From assembly GCA_045588915.1 (NCBI GenBank), contig JAZNFA010000003.1:1-64000 (forward strand): DNA of 64,000 nucleotides. Reading direction: 5' to 3'. Under the pieces are notes generated by a model. That model saw only the letters and a list, made by a program, of their open reading frames with translations. It did not search any database and was not told the DNA's origin. Position 1 is the first letter of the stretch, and each line of letters starts with the position of its first letter. Of the stretch, positions 7,887 through 16,185 are shown in pieces. The DNA is from RGIG8050 sp045588915 (lineage in GTDB: Bacteria > Bacillota > Clostridia > Christensenellales > UBA1242). The position numbers and the translations under genes are program-made.

Positions 7887-8507
7887 ATGCAAAACTTTAA
7901 AAAACTGCTTAAAGATAAAACAATCAAACATTACTATTTTATGTCAAAAGACATTGATTATTTTGCGACACACGATTTAAAGCATGCCCTAAGAGTTGTG
8001 CAAACTTGTAAAAAATTAGCAACTAAACTCAATCTAAATGCCAATGATATTGAAAACATTTGTATTGCTGCGCTGCTCCATGATACTGGTGCAAGTAATT
8101 ACGGTAAAAAAAATCACGCAGAAAGAAGTTATCATATCGCAAAAAATTATACTGATAACGAAAAAATTTTGGATGCTATCCTTTTCCATAGTAAAGGACA
8201 CAATAGCGACTATGGCTATATTCTGACACTAGCAGACAAGCTTGATATATGTAAAAACAGAGTAACAAAGTTAGGTAGCAAACAATTAGGTGTTAGGCAA
8301 TTTTGCTTTCTTAAATCTTTAGATTTTGACATCAAAAATGGCGTGTTTACTGTAAACTTGAAAAGCAATAAAAAATTAGACTTAAATGAATTAAACAATT
8401 ATTACTTCACAGAAAAAATTTTTAACGCCATCAAAAATTTTGCAGATTATTTCAAACTATCATATAAAACTTACATCAATCAAAATGAATGGATGTTTCA
8501 AAAATAA
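7887..8507 (+). CDS. HD-domain phosphohydrolase
   Basis: 206 residues. The metal-binding HD signature is clear: HDLKHALRV (about 29-37), then ALLHDTGASNYGKKNHAERS (about 70-89), with a further histidine in FHSKGHNSDYG. HD proteins hydrolyse phosphate esters of nucleotides or second messengers; the substrate cannot be told here. The C-terminal 60 residues are Lys/Asn rich. TACAAT (7875-7880) is 6 nt before ATG with no Shine-Dalgarno, again pointing to a leaderless mRNA. Confidence 0.8.
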   Translation: MQNFKKLLKDKTIKHYYFMSKDIDYFATHDLKHALRVVQTCKKLATKLNLNANDIENICIAALLHDTGASNYGKKNHAERSYHIAKNYTDNEKILDAILFHSKGHNSDYGYILTLADKLDICKNRVTKLGSKQLGVRQFCFLKSLDFDIKNGVFTVNLKSNKKLDLNELNNYYFTEKIFNAIKNFADYFKLSYKTYINQNEWMFQK

Positions 8508-8530
8508 ATTTCTCAGTTATTCAAAAAAAA

Positions 8531-8606
8531 TGGTCGGGGATGCGAGATTCGAACTCACGGCCTCTTGCTCCCAAAACAAGCGCGCTACCAACTGCGCCAA
8601 TCCCCG
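8531..8606 (-). tRNA. tRNA-Pro(UGG)
   Basis: Acceptor CGGGGAT/ATCCCCG, D-stem GCGC, anticodon loop TTTGGGA with TGG, T-loop TTCGAAT, A73 and encoded CCA. A regular cloverleaf. Confidence 0.95.
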
Positions 8607-8660
8607 ATAACGATAATATACGCTAAATCGCAAAAAAATGCAAGTACTATCTCACGTATA

Positions 8661-11240
8661 TTATGCTAATTTAACCGAAACGATTTTACTGATACCCTTT
8701 TCTTCCATTGTGATACCATAAAGTCGGTCAGCCAATTCCATTGTTGGTTTACGGTGTGTAATAACAATGAACTGAGTTTCACCTGAGAAATGATGCAAGT
8801 AGCTTGCAAAACGCGAAACGTTTGCATCATCCAATGCTGCCTCAATTTCGTCAAGCAAACAGAATGGCATTGTTTTGTATTTTAAAATTGCAAACAAAAT
8901 AGCAATCGCCGTTAAAGCTTTTTCACCACCCGACAACAAAGAAAGATTTGATGATAATTTTTTTCCTGGTGGCTCTGCAATAATATCAATACCACATTCC
9001 AAGAAGTTTTCAGCATCGGTCAAGACTAACTTTGCATTACCACCACCGAATAATTCCTGGAAGACTTTACCAAAATTAGTATTGATTTGGTCAAAAGCAG
9101 TTTTAAAATTCTTTTCCATTTGTTGCGATAAATCACGCATTACTTTTTCCAAATCCTGTTTCGCAGCAAACAAATCATCACTTTGTGCTTTGTAACTTTC
9201 GTAACGTTCACTATCAGCTTTGACTTGTTCAATTGCATCTAAGTTGACATTACCCAAATAACGGATCGAACGTTGCAATTCGGCAATACGAGGTTCAGCA
9301 GCTGTAATATCAAATTCTGGATCACGCTGAGCATAACACGCACTGTAATTCAAGTTATATTCTTCGGTAATACGTTGACTGAGATTTTCAATTTCTGCAT
9401 CCATTTTGGTCAGCATATTTGTTGCATAATAGTATTGAACTTGTACGGCATTGATTTGCTCGGTTAATTCAGCACGTCCCGAAACCGAAGTTCCTGTCGC
9501 ATAGTGCAAATTGTCTCGTTCAGCCTGCGTCTTCGCTAATTCGTCCTTTAACTGCTCTAACTTAGTTTGTGCAGAGTTCATCGGGACATCTTTCATATTC
9601 GCTTTCAGTTGATTTAACTTTTCACGCAACTGCGCAATATTTGCATCAACTTCAACCAAGCTACTTTCAATTTGTTTCAAGTTATTTGTATGCCACAACG
9701 AATTAGCAGCAGCATTGCGACTACCACCCGTAATACTACCACGTGGTTCAATAATCGAACCGTCCAACGTAACAATCTTAAACGCATAAGCTGCTTGTTT
9801 CGCTAAGGCAATTGCCGAGTCTAAATTATCACAAACAATCACACGACCCAACAGATTTGAAATAACGCCGGCAATCTCACTCTTATATTCAACCAACTCA
9901 CTGGCAACACCCACGACACGTGAACTCATTCCTTTCAAAATAGCTCTTTCATCAGGTCGAATATCACGAGCTTTAACAGCTGTAATCGGCAAGAATGTTG
10001 CGCGTCCTAAATTACGGTCAGACAAAAATTTTACTAACTGTTTTGCATCATTTTCGTTGTGTGTAATGATGTTTTGCGCAGCAGCCCCCAAGGCCATTTC
10101 AATTGCCGTTTCTAATTCAGTTGGTACATTTAATTCTTGTGAAACAACACCCACAATCGCACGAGCCACTTCGCTATTTTTATTGCGTTCTTCAATTAAC
10201 TTTTTAACACTGTATTTGAAGCCTTCACCAGAATCAATAATATTAGCAATCATTTCCTTTTTGGATAACAATTGCCCCCGTTGCAATTCAGCTTGATGCA
10301 AACTATCAGCTGTGGCTTGGTAAAGTAACTGTTCGCCGCTTTGTCGTTGATTATCTAACGACAAGGCCAAAATTTGATTACTCAATTCAGCAACCTTTTT
10401 GTCCAGTGTTGCTAAATCTTGCATACCACTGGCACTAGCACGATCCATTACTTCCAACTTAGCTTGTAATTCTTTTAATTCTTTTTCGTATTGATCAGCC
10501 TGTGCTTGTGCTTTTGCTTTTTCTTCGGCAACGTGGTCATATTTATAAATAAACAAATTGATTTCAAGTTTCTTTAATTCTTCTTTTAATTGTAAATACT
10601 TTTGTGCCTTTTCAGCTTGCTTCATCAAAGGTCCTAAATTACGGTCGATTTCATTCAGCACATCACTCACACGTACTAACTCTTGTGTGGTACGTTCTAA
10701 CTTACGTCCTGCCTCATCTTTACGCGCACGAAATTTGGCAATCCCAGCAGCTTCTTCAAAAATACCACGACGATTTTCTGGCTTAGCCGAAACAAGTTCA
10801 GTAACTTGTCCCTGACTAATAATCGTTAAACCATCACGGTCAATACCACTATCGTGCAATAAATTATTTATATCTTTTAAACGTGTCGGTTGACCATTCA
10901 AAGCATATTCGCTTTCACCATCTCTAAACAATTTACGCGAAATCGTAACTTCACTTTCATCAATCTCAAAAACCTTGGTACGATTATCAAATACCAAAGC
11001 TACTTCGGCATAAGATTGCATTTTACGGTTGGCTGTCCCTTTAAAGATAACATCCTGCATCGAGCCACCACGAACAGCTTTGTAACTTTGTTCACCCAGT
11101 ACCCATTTAATCGCATCACTGACATTACTTTTACCACAACCGTTTGGACCAACGATTGCCGTAACCCCACTACCAAAATCAATTTCGATTTTGTCGGCAA
11201 ACGACTTGAAGCCATTCATCATAATGCGTTTTAATACCAC
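8661..11240 (-). CDS. smc: Chromosome segregation ATPase SMC, short-armed
   Basis: Core of the SMC-ScpA-ScpB condensin (scpA and scpB are at 36.1-37.5 kb). N-terminal MNGFKSFADK and Walker A GPNGCGKSN (about 32-40), coiled coil, hinge (about 345-510, with GGSRN at its end), coiled coil, signature LSGGEKALTAIA (about 768) and Walker B LLDEIEAALDD (about 795). The total of 859 residues compares with about 1,190 in most bacteria, the difference lying in both coiled-coil arms. The start is GTG at 11240. TTGTCA (11270-11275), 17 nt, TAATTT (11247-11252) places transcription at that codon. Confidence 0.96.
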   Translation of the reverse strand: MVLKRIMMNGFKSFADKIEIDFGSGVTAIVGPNGCGKSNVSDAIKWVLGEQSYKAVRGGSMQDVIFKGTANRKMQSYAEVALVFDNRTKVFEIDESEVTISRKLFRDGESEYALNGQPTRLKDINNLLHDSGIDRDGLTIISQGQVTELVSAKPENRRGIFEEAAGIAKFRARKDEAGRKLERTTQELVRVSDVLNEIDRNLGPLMKQAEKAQKYLQLKEELKKLEINLFIYKYDHVAEEKAKAQAQADQYEKELKELQAKLEVMDRASASGMQDLATLDKKVAELSNQILALSLDNQRQSGEQLLYQATADSLHQAELQRGQLLSKKEMIANIIDSGEGFKYSVKKLIEERNKNSEVARAIVGVVSQELNVPTELETAIEMALGAAAQNIITHNENDAKQLVKFLSDRNLGRATFLPITAVKARDIRPDERAILKGMSSRVVGVASELVEYKSEIAGVISNLLGRVIVCDNLDSAIALAKQAAYAFKIVTLDGSIIEPRGSITGGSRNAAANSLWHTNNLKQIESSLVEVDANIAQLREKLNQLKANMKDVPMNSAQTKLEQLKDELAKTQAERDNLHYATGTSVSGRAELTEQINAVQVQYYYATNMLTKMDAEIENLSQRITEEYNLNYSACYAQRDPEFDITAAEPRIAELQRSIRYLGNVNLDAIEQVKADSERYESYKAQSDDLFAAKQDLEKVMRDLSQQMEKNFKTAFDQINTNFGKVFQELFGGGNAKLVLTDAENFLECGIDIIAEPPGKKLSSNLSLLSGGEKALTAIAILFAILKYKTMPFCLLDEIEAALDDANVSRFASYLHHFSGETQFIVITHRKPTMELADRLYGITMEEKGISKIVSVKLA

Positions 11241-11341
11241 AGTTATAAATTACACATAAAGCCTAAATTTGACAAATACATTTCTTGAATTACCTACCAC
11301 AACTTTGACAAAGCATTAAAAAAGCACTATTCTATAAACAA

Positions 11342-11418
11342 GCGAGCGTGGCGGAACTGGCATACGCGTGCGTCTCAGAAGCGCATTTTTGGAGGTTCAA
11401 ATCCTCTCGTTCGCACCA
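11342..11418 (+). tRNA. tRNA-Leu(CAG) with a 5-nt variable region
   Basis: Acceptor GCGAGCG/CGTTCGC (one G-T), D-stem GCG/CGC, anticodon stem TGCGT/GCGCA, loop CTCAGAA with CAG at 11376-11378, variable region TTTTT, T-arm GGAGG/CCTCT, A73, encoded CCA. 77 nt in total, so again without the long leucine arm. Promoter: TTGACA (11305-11310), 17 nt, TATTCT (11328-11333). Confidence 0.93.
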
Positions 11419-11505
11419 TTCTTACTTGGTCAAAATACGTTGACATTGCGCTCGTCGCATCAAAAGCACTTGCAACCTAATCTACGTATGTGATAAAATC
11501 ACTTA

Positions 11506-12207
11506 ATGAGTAAAACACTACAATGGAAGAAAACGATTGGAATTTTAGCCATTATTTTAGGCGGTTTACGTTTCATTACAGGTATAAATTCATTTTCCGA
11601 AATACTCAAACTAGAAGAAATAATTGATAATTATGAATATGGTTATAGAACTGATTCTTTGATAAAAGATATATCTAAATACGTTTCTTTAATCCGAAAT
11701 ATATTTCCCATTGAGTTAATTGCGCTAGGAAGCATTTTTGTCTGTGGTATCGTTTTATTGTGTTCTGACAGAAGGGTTCCCGACGATATGCCACGCCCCA
11801 AATCACGCAAAATCGCGATGTCAATTTTTATTAGCTCGATTATTTATCTTATTGCTGAAATGATTCTTTTTTTATCAATCCCATCTAGCTTGGAAGAAGT
11901 GATTTCACCAGAAGAAATTATTCTATCACTTGGCTTTGTTATAACTACAATCACCTTCTGTGCTCTGGGGCTTTTTAACAAGAAAGGGGCAACCAACGAT
12001 GAGACATCACGCTATATTCTTGACCCAAAGACATATCAAGAAAGCACTACTATTCTTCAACCCAAAACCAATCCACTTGACGAAGAAATAGATAACTTAA
12101 AAAAAGAAATTGAAAAACGTAAGTTAGAAAAAGAATTAGCAGAACTTAACGATAAAAAGTTAGCCGAAATTGAACAGCTTAAAAAAGAATTATCAGAATT
12201 AGAGTAA
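11506..12207 (+). CDS. Four-helix membrane protein with C-terminal coiled coil
   Basis: 233 residues. Hydrophobic segments lie at about 9-28, 64-88, 103-125 and 138-158. A linker leads to a highly charged coiled coil (about 190-233, LDEEIDNLKKEIEKRKLEKE-type heptads). No family was recognised. The extended -10 TGATAAAAT (11491-11499) with TTGCAA 18 nt upstream lies 6 nt before the ATG, so the gene is probably leaderless. It is convergent with the carboxypeptidase gene, with only 2 nt between the stop codons and no visible terminator. Confidence 0.7.
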   Translation: MSKTLQWKKTIGILAIILGGLRFITGINSFSEILKLEEIIDNYEYGYRTDSLIKDISKYVSLIRNIFPIELIALGSIFVCGIVLLCSDRRVPDDMPRPKSRKIAMSIFISSIIYLIAEMILFLSIPSSLEEVISPEEIILSLGFVITTITFCALGLFNKKGATNDETSRYILDPKTYQESTTILQPKTNPLDEEIDNLKKEIEKRKLEKELAELNDKKLAEIEQLKKELSELE

Positions 12208-12209
12208 AT

Positions 12210-13280
12210 TTACTTTGCGTTTGCACCGGCCGAACCATCACCTAAATTCACACATTGACCGTGATAGATTGTTTTGCCGTCTAATTTTACAATAACATTG
12301 TCTTCCACTATTGTGATAACCAAACTATCTAATTCGGTCTGTGATAATGGATAATTAAAATCTTCCAGCGCTAACCCCTTAACTCCATTCTGGTCCACAA
12401 AGATTGTTTCGGCTTTTAATACAGCCTTATTCGCATAGATATCTTGTGCTTCTTTTAATAATTTTTCCGTTTCTGGGAACATTGGGCCACAATTTAAAAC
12501 CACACAAACAATCTTTTGCCCATCAACTTCACGTGCCCCTACAAAAGAACGTCCAGTCTTTTTCGTGTACCCTGTCTTCACACCAATGCAACCATCTAAA
12601 CTTTTTAATAGTTTATTTTTGTTCAATAACAAGCGTGGCATTTCTGGACCATCAATACGCTTTTCTTTGGCTGAACAAATTTCCACAAAAGTTGGATTGC
12701 GCAAGGCTACTGCTGACAATTTCGCCAAATCTTGCGCCGTTGTATAATGTTCTGGATGGTCTAAACCGTGTGGATTCATAAAGTGCGTTTGCGTAGCACC
12801 GTACTTTTGTGCTGTCTGATTCATCATCTCAACAAACGCTTCTAAACTCGGCGCTACGGCATAAGCCAAAGCTACTGCTGCATCATTTCCCGAACGCAAC
12901 ATCAAACCGTATAACAATTCACGCACCGTTAGTTGTTCACCTTTTTGTAAATAAATACTACTGCCCTCAATGCCAATTGCTTCATCAGCAACACGAATTT
13001 TTGTGTCCAAATCTGTACAGTTTTCCAAGACCGTCAACGCCGTTACGACTTTGGTTGTTGATGCCATTCCCATTGGTTGGTCAGCATTGTGTGCAAACAA
13101 AACTCGCCCCGTCGCAACATCCATTGTACACATCGCACGTGCTGAAGTTTTGCCAACTACGCCAGCATTTACATAAGCAGTTACTCGTGTCCCAGCCAAC
13201 CACATTACTCCGGCAAAAAAGCCAGCCATTAAGATTGCCGCCATTACTAAAGCACTCAAACGCCACCAAATTTTTCTCAT
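12210..13280 (-). CDS. D-alanyl-D-alanine carboxypeptidase (PBP, S11 family)
   Basis: Trims pentapeptide side chains of peptidoglycan outside the membrane. The N-terminal segment (about 9-32) is a signal anchor. The serine-peptidase motifs are present: STTK (about 75-78, catalytic Ser and Lys), SGN (about 132-134) and KTG (about 236-238). The C-terminal domain of about 85 residues matches the PBP5-type beta domain, and there is no clear amphipathic membrane tail. 356 residues is normal for DacA/DacF. Its presence shows that the organism makes a cell wall, so it is not a wall-less mollicute. Confidence 0.92.
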   Translation of the reverse strand: MRKIWWRLSALVMAAILMAGFFAGVMWLAGTRVTAYVNAGVVGKTSARAMCTMDVATGRVLFAHNADQPMGMASTTKVVTALTVLENCTDLDTKIRVADEAIGIEGSSIYLQKGEQLTVRELLYGLMLRSGNDAAVALAYAVAPSLEAFVEMMNQTAQKYGATQTHFMNPHGLDHPEHYTTAQDLAKLSAVALRNPTFVEICSAKEKRIDGPEMPRLLLNKNKLLKSLDGCIGVKTGYTKKTGRSFVGAREVDGQKIVCVVLNCGPMFPETEKLLKEAQDIYANKAVLKAETIFVDQNGVKGLALEDFNYPLSQTELDSLVITIVEDNVIVKLDGKTIYHGQCVNLGDGSAGANAK

Positions 13281-13352
13281 TACTCATAGTATTTCACATT
13301 CACACAAAATTTATTAACTTCATAAATAAATCGCATGGAAGGAGAACAAAAT

Positions 13353-13922
13353 ATGAATCGTGTCGTAATTTCTGTACCACGCGTTTTGGACAGTGCGATG
13401 GTCGTAACCCAAGATGCACAGTTACAGATTACACCTGGAACGATTCCACCGACGACCACAGCGCCGTACGTGGTAAATCGCATTCAAGCCATAGCTACCG
13501 AAACACAAATGACAAATCTAACAATTACCCCACTCGGAGATAATACGCGCTGTTCACGAGTTACAGCAACCGTCAATATTCCATTAACCATTACGTTGAC
13601 CGATGCTAATAACGTTCAGTTTGACACACATACCAATGTGACAAAAAACATTAACGTTGTACTTTACATTCCTGACAACACAGCATTCCCCTACAGTCTC
13701 AGTGCTGAAGGTGCTTTTGGTTACGATAGTGCAACCGTTAATGATGGTAACATTACCATTGTCAATGCCATCACCAAAATTTTAATTCGTGTCACGGCAG
13801 TTACCGACTTACTGATTCCAGCTTACGGCTACGCACCATTGCAACAAGCTGATAACAATAATTGCAGCAACAGTCAAAATTTCTTGAACCAACCACTATT
13901 CCCCCAGGGTAAAGTTTATTAA
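13353..13922 (+). CDS. Hypothetical beta-rich protein, coat-like
   Basis: 189 residues from the ATG at 13353, which has the Shine-Dalgarno GGAAGGAG; an in-frame ATG at 13335 lies upstream of that site and is not used. The composition is Thr/Val/Asn rich with repeated short strands. The tail QADNNNCSNSQNFLNQPLF has a single Cys. The overall look (VPRVLDSA... TATVNIPLTITL) resembles Clostridia structural or spore-coat-associated proteins, but no domain can be named. It is paired with the Cys/Tyr-rich gene 24 nt downstream. Confidence 0.6.
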   Translation: MNRVVISVPRVLDSAMVVTQDAQLQITPGTIPPTTTAPYVVNRIQAIATETQMTNLTITPLGDNTRCSRVTATVNIPLTITLTDANNVQFDTHTNVTKNINVVLYIPDNTAFPYSLSAEGAFGYDSATVNDGNITIVNAITKILIRVTAVTDLLIPAYGYAPLQQADNNNCSNSQNFLNQPLFPQGKVY

Positions 13923-13945
13923 AAATTTTTTAAAAGGAGTTCTCA

Positions 13946-14329
13946 ATGAATTTATCAAAAAACTTAATTGTCGCATTACTCGGTCTCGGTTGTTACGCTC
14001 GCAGTAACAGTATTAACCTCGCCAACAACACCACTATCTTGTTAATTATTCTTGCTTTGATGGCTAAACACAGCACAAATGATGATAACAATATTGAAAT
14101 TGCCAACAACACACGCACCACAGTTAATGACTGTCCATGCGCTCAGAACATCAGCTATACGACCCCAACACGTGTTGTTTACCAACAACCATACAATTGC
14201 TATCCAACCTATAATCACGGTTATTGCTACCCACAATACCAGCCAATCGTCCGTTGCGCATACCCAGCCAACAATTTCAACCACTGTTCGACTTGCTGTA
14301 CATATCCTGACAATAATTGCTTGTATTAA
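13946..14329 (+). CDS. Small Cys/Tyr/Asn-rich protein, coat-like
   Basis: 127 residues. A hydrophobic stretch (about 8-17 and 28-40) is followed by a C-terminal half unusually rich in Tyr, Pro, Cys, Asn and His (CYPTYNHGYCYPQYQP, CSTCCTYPDNNC), as in cross-linked surface or coat proteins. The Shine-Dalgarno is AAAAGGAG. It ends before a strong bidirectional terminator. A shared role with the upstream gene in an outer layer is inferred from composition and linkage only. Confidence 0.6.
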   Translation: MNLSKNLIVALLGLGCYARSNSINLANNTTILLIILALMAKHSTNDDNNIEIANNTRTTVNDCPCAQNISYTTPTRVVYQQPYNCYPTYNHGYCYPQYQPIVRCAYPANNFNHCSTCCTYPDNNCLY

Positions 14330-14349
14330 GTTAATTTTTCAACAAAAAA

Positions 14350-14374
14350 AGCGAAGTAATTTTTCTACTTCGCT
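14350..14374. terminator. Bidirectional terminator
   Basis: Stem AGCGAAGTA/TACTTCGCT (9 pairs), 7-nt loop, flanked by A7 and T5 runs. It serves the coat-like pair and the convergent TM2 gene. Confidence 0.9.
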
Positions 14375-14386
14375 TTTTCAATTTTT

Positions 14387-14710
14387 TTATTCTTTAAAAT
14401 ATCCAATGTTTGATGCTTTCTTTTCATCAAAGGTAATGTTGCAAATTGATGCAACTAAACCATAAATACCAAAGGTAATGATTGATAAAAAGAAATATGC
14501 ACACGTCCTTGATTTCCACCCTGCTGGACGTAAATTAGTATGGTTGATAATTAAACTACCAATCCAACCCAAAAAGAACGTCAACAAAAAGCGAATAATT
14601 TTGTTGTTATCTGTTGCTGTAGCACCAGGTGCATTTTTCACGCGACAACCACAGTGAACACAAATTTCTGCTTCGTCATGAATTTCTTTTCCACAATGAG
14701 AACAATACAT
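14387..14710 (-). CDS. Zinc-ribbon TM2-domain membrane protein
   Basis: 107 residues. The N-terminal zinc ribbon has CSHC (3-6) and CVHC (17-20). A linker is followed by a TM2-type pair of membrane helices (FLLTFFLGWIGSLIINH and a Gly-rich second helix with FGIYGLVASI). Proteins of this form are common small bacterial membrane proteins of unknown function. The Shine-Dalgarno AAAGGAGG is 7 nt before ATG. It is the last host gene before the integrated element. Confidence 0.8.
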   Translation of the reverse strand: MYCSHCGKEIHDEAEICVHCGCRVKNAPGATATDNNKIIRFLLTFFLGWIGSLIINHTNLRPAGWKSRTCAYFFLSIITFGIYGLVASICNITFDEKKASNIGYFKE

Positions 14711-14801
14711 ATTTTTTCCTCCTTTGTATTATTACTAAACAAATGTTAGTCGCATACTCACAAAAAGTCAAACAATTTCCCGAATATTATTGTGGTTTGA
14801 A

Positions 14802-14828
14802 TGGTAGTCCCGATGGAAGATGAACCCA
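14802..14828 (-). repeat. Left attachment site with displaced tRNA-Glu 3' end
   Basis: TGGTAGTCCCGA matches the last 12 nt (acceptor arm, A73, CCA) of tRNA-Glu exactly. The following bases to 14828 (ending GAACCCAC) keep T-arm-like sequence but differ from the intact gene, as expected for an old chromosomal 3' end left behind when the element restored the tRNA. Confidence 0.6.
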
Positions 14829-14876
14829 CTTAAACCCCCTGTATACGGTGGTTTCTGTGTGGTTTTGTCACTGTAT

Positions 14877-14919
14877 TTAGTATAGTTTCAATATTAGTCA
14901 TAGTTTTGGTCATAGTTTT
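14877..14919 (+). repeat. Left arm-type repeats
   Basis: Three direct copies of one motif: TTAGTATAGTTT (14877), TTAGTCATAGTTT (14894) and TTGGTCATAGTTT. The same motif occurs at 29792-29836 near the other end. They probably bind the N-terminal arm domain of the integrase. Confidence 0.6.
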
Positions 14920-15055
14920 ATACTTTTTTCTTGTTAAATATCGTCTTTTTCGTTAATTATTGTGAAATGTTGTTCAAAGTTCAGTTCTGTTGGCTTGTGC
15001 GTAAGTCTGTACCGAATCAGTACTATTGTCAAACGTTTTTTCCTATGTAGTTGAC

Positions 15056-15089
15056 CATTCTCTTAATTGAGAATGTGTTTGAAAAACAC
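15056..15089. repeat. Two adjacent hairpins in the non-coding left end
   Basis: CATTCTC/GAGAATG (15056-15062, 15069-15075) is followed directly by GTGTTT/AAACAC (15075-15080, 15084-15089). They lie in the 640-nt gene-free stretch 14711-15354, which also holds the attachment site, the arm repeats and two larger palindromes; no gene is seen there. Confidence 0.5.
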
Positions 15090-15147
15090 GACTTAGGTAA
15101 AAATACTTTTTACATCTTAACAAATCTCATCAAATAATAATTACTAG

Positions 15148-15192
15148 TATATTAGCAATATCTACGAATAATTAGTTAATATTGCTAATATA
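15148..15192. repeat. 14-bp perfect inverted repeat, possible replication origin
   Basis: TATATTAGCAATAT (15148-15161) and its exact complement ATATTGCTAATATA (15179-15192) around a 17-nt loop. It lies just downstream of the rolling-circle rep gene, where double-strand or single-strand origins are often found. Confidence 0.55.
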
Positions 15193-15237
15193 TGAGAGCA
15201 TATTTATTGGGCTATTGTATTTTAATTAATTTATATA

Positions 15238-15268
15238 AGACTTATACTTATACTATAAGTATAAGTCT
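15238..15268. repeat. 31-nt palindrome beside rep
   Basis: Arms AGACTTATACTTATA and TATAAGTATAAGTCT are exact complements around a single C at 15253. There is no T-run, so it is unlikely to be only a terminator. A Rep-binding or nick-site cruciform is the best guess. Confidence 0.55.
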
Positions 15269-15354
15269 AATATAATATCGAAGTCGAAGTATGGAAAAAT
15301 TTTAGGTAATTTATAGTGTAAAATACACATGAAAATGGGGCTTAAAATGTCTAA

Positions 15355-16170
15355 CTAATAATAGAAAGTTTGGTCAACAATTTCTCTCCAATCGCCATTA
15401 ATGAAAGAATTATGAGTAATTTCATGTTTATGTTTTAAATTTAATTCATTTGCATATTTTGCTCCATCATTTTTATCAGTAGAGATAATTGTTTCAACCT
15501 TAGGTTTTGGTAAATTCATACTTGTTGAAATCAATTTCATACCTTTGTCGTAATGTGAGTATTTACTTTTTCCATTGTCCATAAATTCATATTTTCTTAT
15601 TTTACAAAGATAATTTTTTAGACCTTCATAACCCCAGACTCTTTCGTTCTTGATACTTTTACCAAGTTTCCAGTTCTTTTGAACCCAGGTCATGGCAAAA
15701 CCTTTTGGCGTATATTTAGTATCAAAAAAGAATACTGCATGAATGTGTTTATATAATTTTTTGTTAAATTCTAGTCGTATAATGTAGCCACAATATTTTT
15801 TAAAATGATAAGTAATTTTATCCGAAAGAGATTTGAAATTTTTCCGTAAATCATTGAAGGTAATGTTTTTATCTTTAGTAGATAGTGTTACAAATCTTAA
15901 AGTATAATTTTCTGCATCCACATATTCAAGTTTGTCTTGCCATTTTCTTAATTGTTTTAATATATCATGTTTTGTTGCTTTGTCTGTGTCATTTTTCCTT
16001 TTGTGATAAACACCAAAATCATGTCTTGGTGTAAATGACTGTTTTACTTTTTTAATCGTAATTCTTTTATTATTAAAGATACGAATAATATACTTTTGGG
16101 CTTGTTTGTCCTCTTGAATCAATTGAGGATTAAAATTCCCATTTGTTTGTTGTAAATTTGAATTATTCAT
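15355..16170 (-). CDS. rep: HUH-endonuclease rolling-circle replication initiator
   Basis: 271 residues. It shows the three motifs of rolling-circle Rep proteins in order: FVTLS (about 90), the metal-binding HUH motif in YKHIHAVFFF (about 138-147), and LKNYLCKIRK (about 182-191), where Tyr followed three residues later by Lys is the nicking site. Such proteins nick one strand at an origin; some act as relaxases. The start at 16170 has AGGAG 12 nt upstream. It lies 15 nt downstream of int in the same operon, next to palindromes at 15.15-15.27 kb. A single catalytic Tyr suggests a plasmid-type Rep. Confidence 0.8.
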   Translation of the reverse strand: MNNSNLQQTNGNFNPQLIQEDKQAQKYIIRIFNNKRITIKKVKQSFTPRHDFGVYHKRKNDTDKATKHDILKQLRKWQDKLEYVDAENYTLRFVTLSTKDKNITFNDLRKNFKSLSDKITYHFKKYCGYIIRLEFNKKLYKHIHAVFFFDTKYTPKGFAMTWVQKNWKLGKSIKNERVWGYEGLKNYLCKIRKYEFMDNGKSKYSHYDKGMKLISTSMNLPKPKVETIISTDKNDGAKYANELNLKHKHEITHNSFINGDWREIVDQTFYY

Positions 16171-16185
16171 TTTCCTATTTCTCCT

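Noticed and set aside
10890..11234. Open frames on the plus strand across smc
   Set aside because: They are antisense to well-supported SMC motifs and have no start signals or family resemblance.
12809..13543. A 244-codon open frame on the plus strand opposite the carboxypeptidase gene
   Set aside because: It lies antisense to a gene with all S11 motifs, has His/Leu/Pro-rich low-complexity translation and no ribosome-binding site.
14711..15354. CRISPR array in the repeat-rich non-coding region
   Set aside because: The repeats are two or three short motifs and palindromes without regular spacing, and there are no cas genes.
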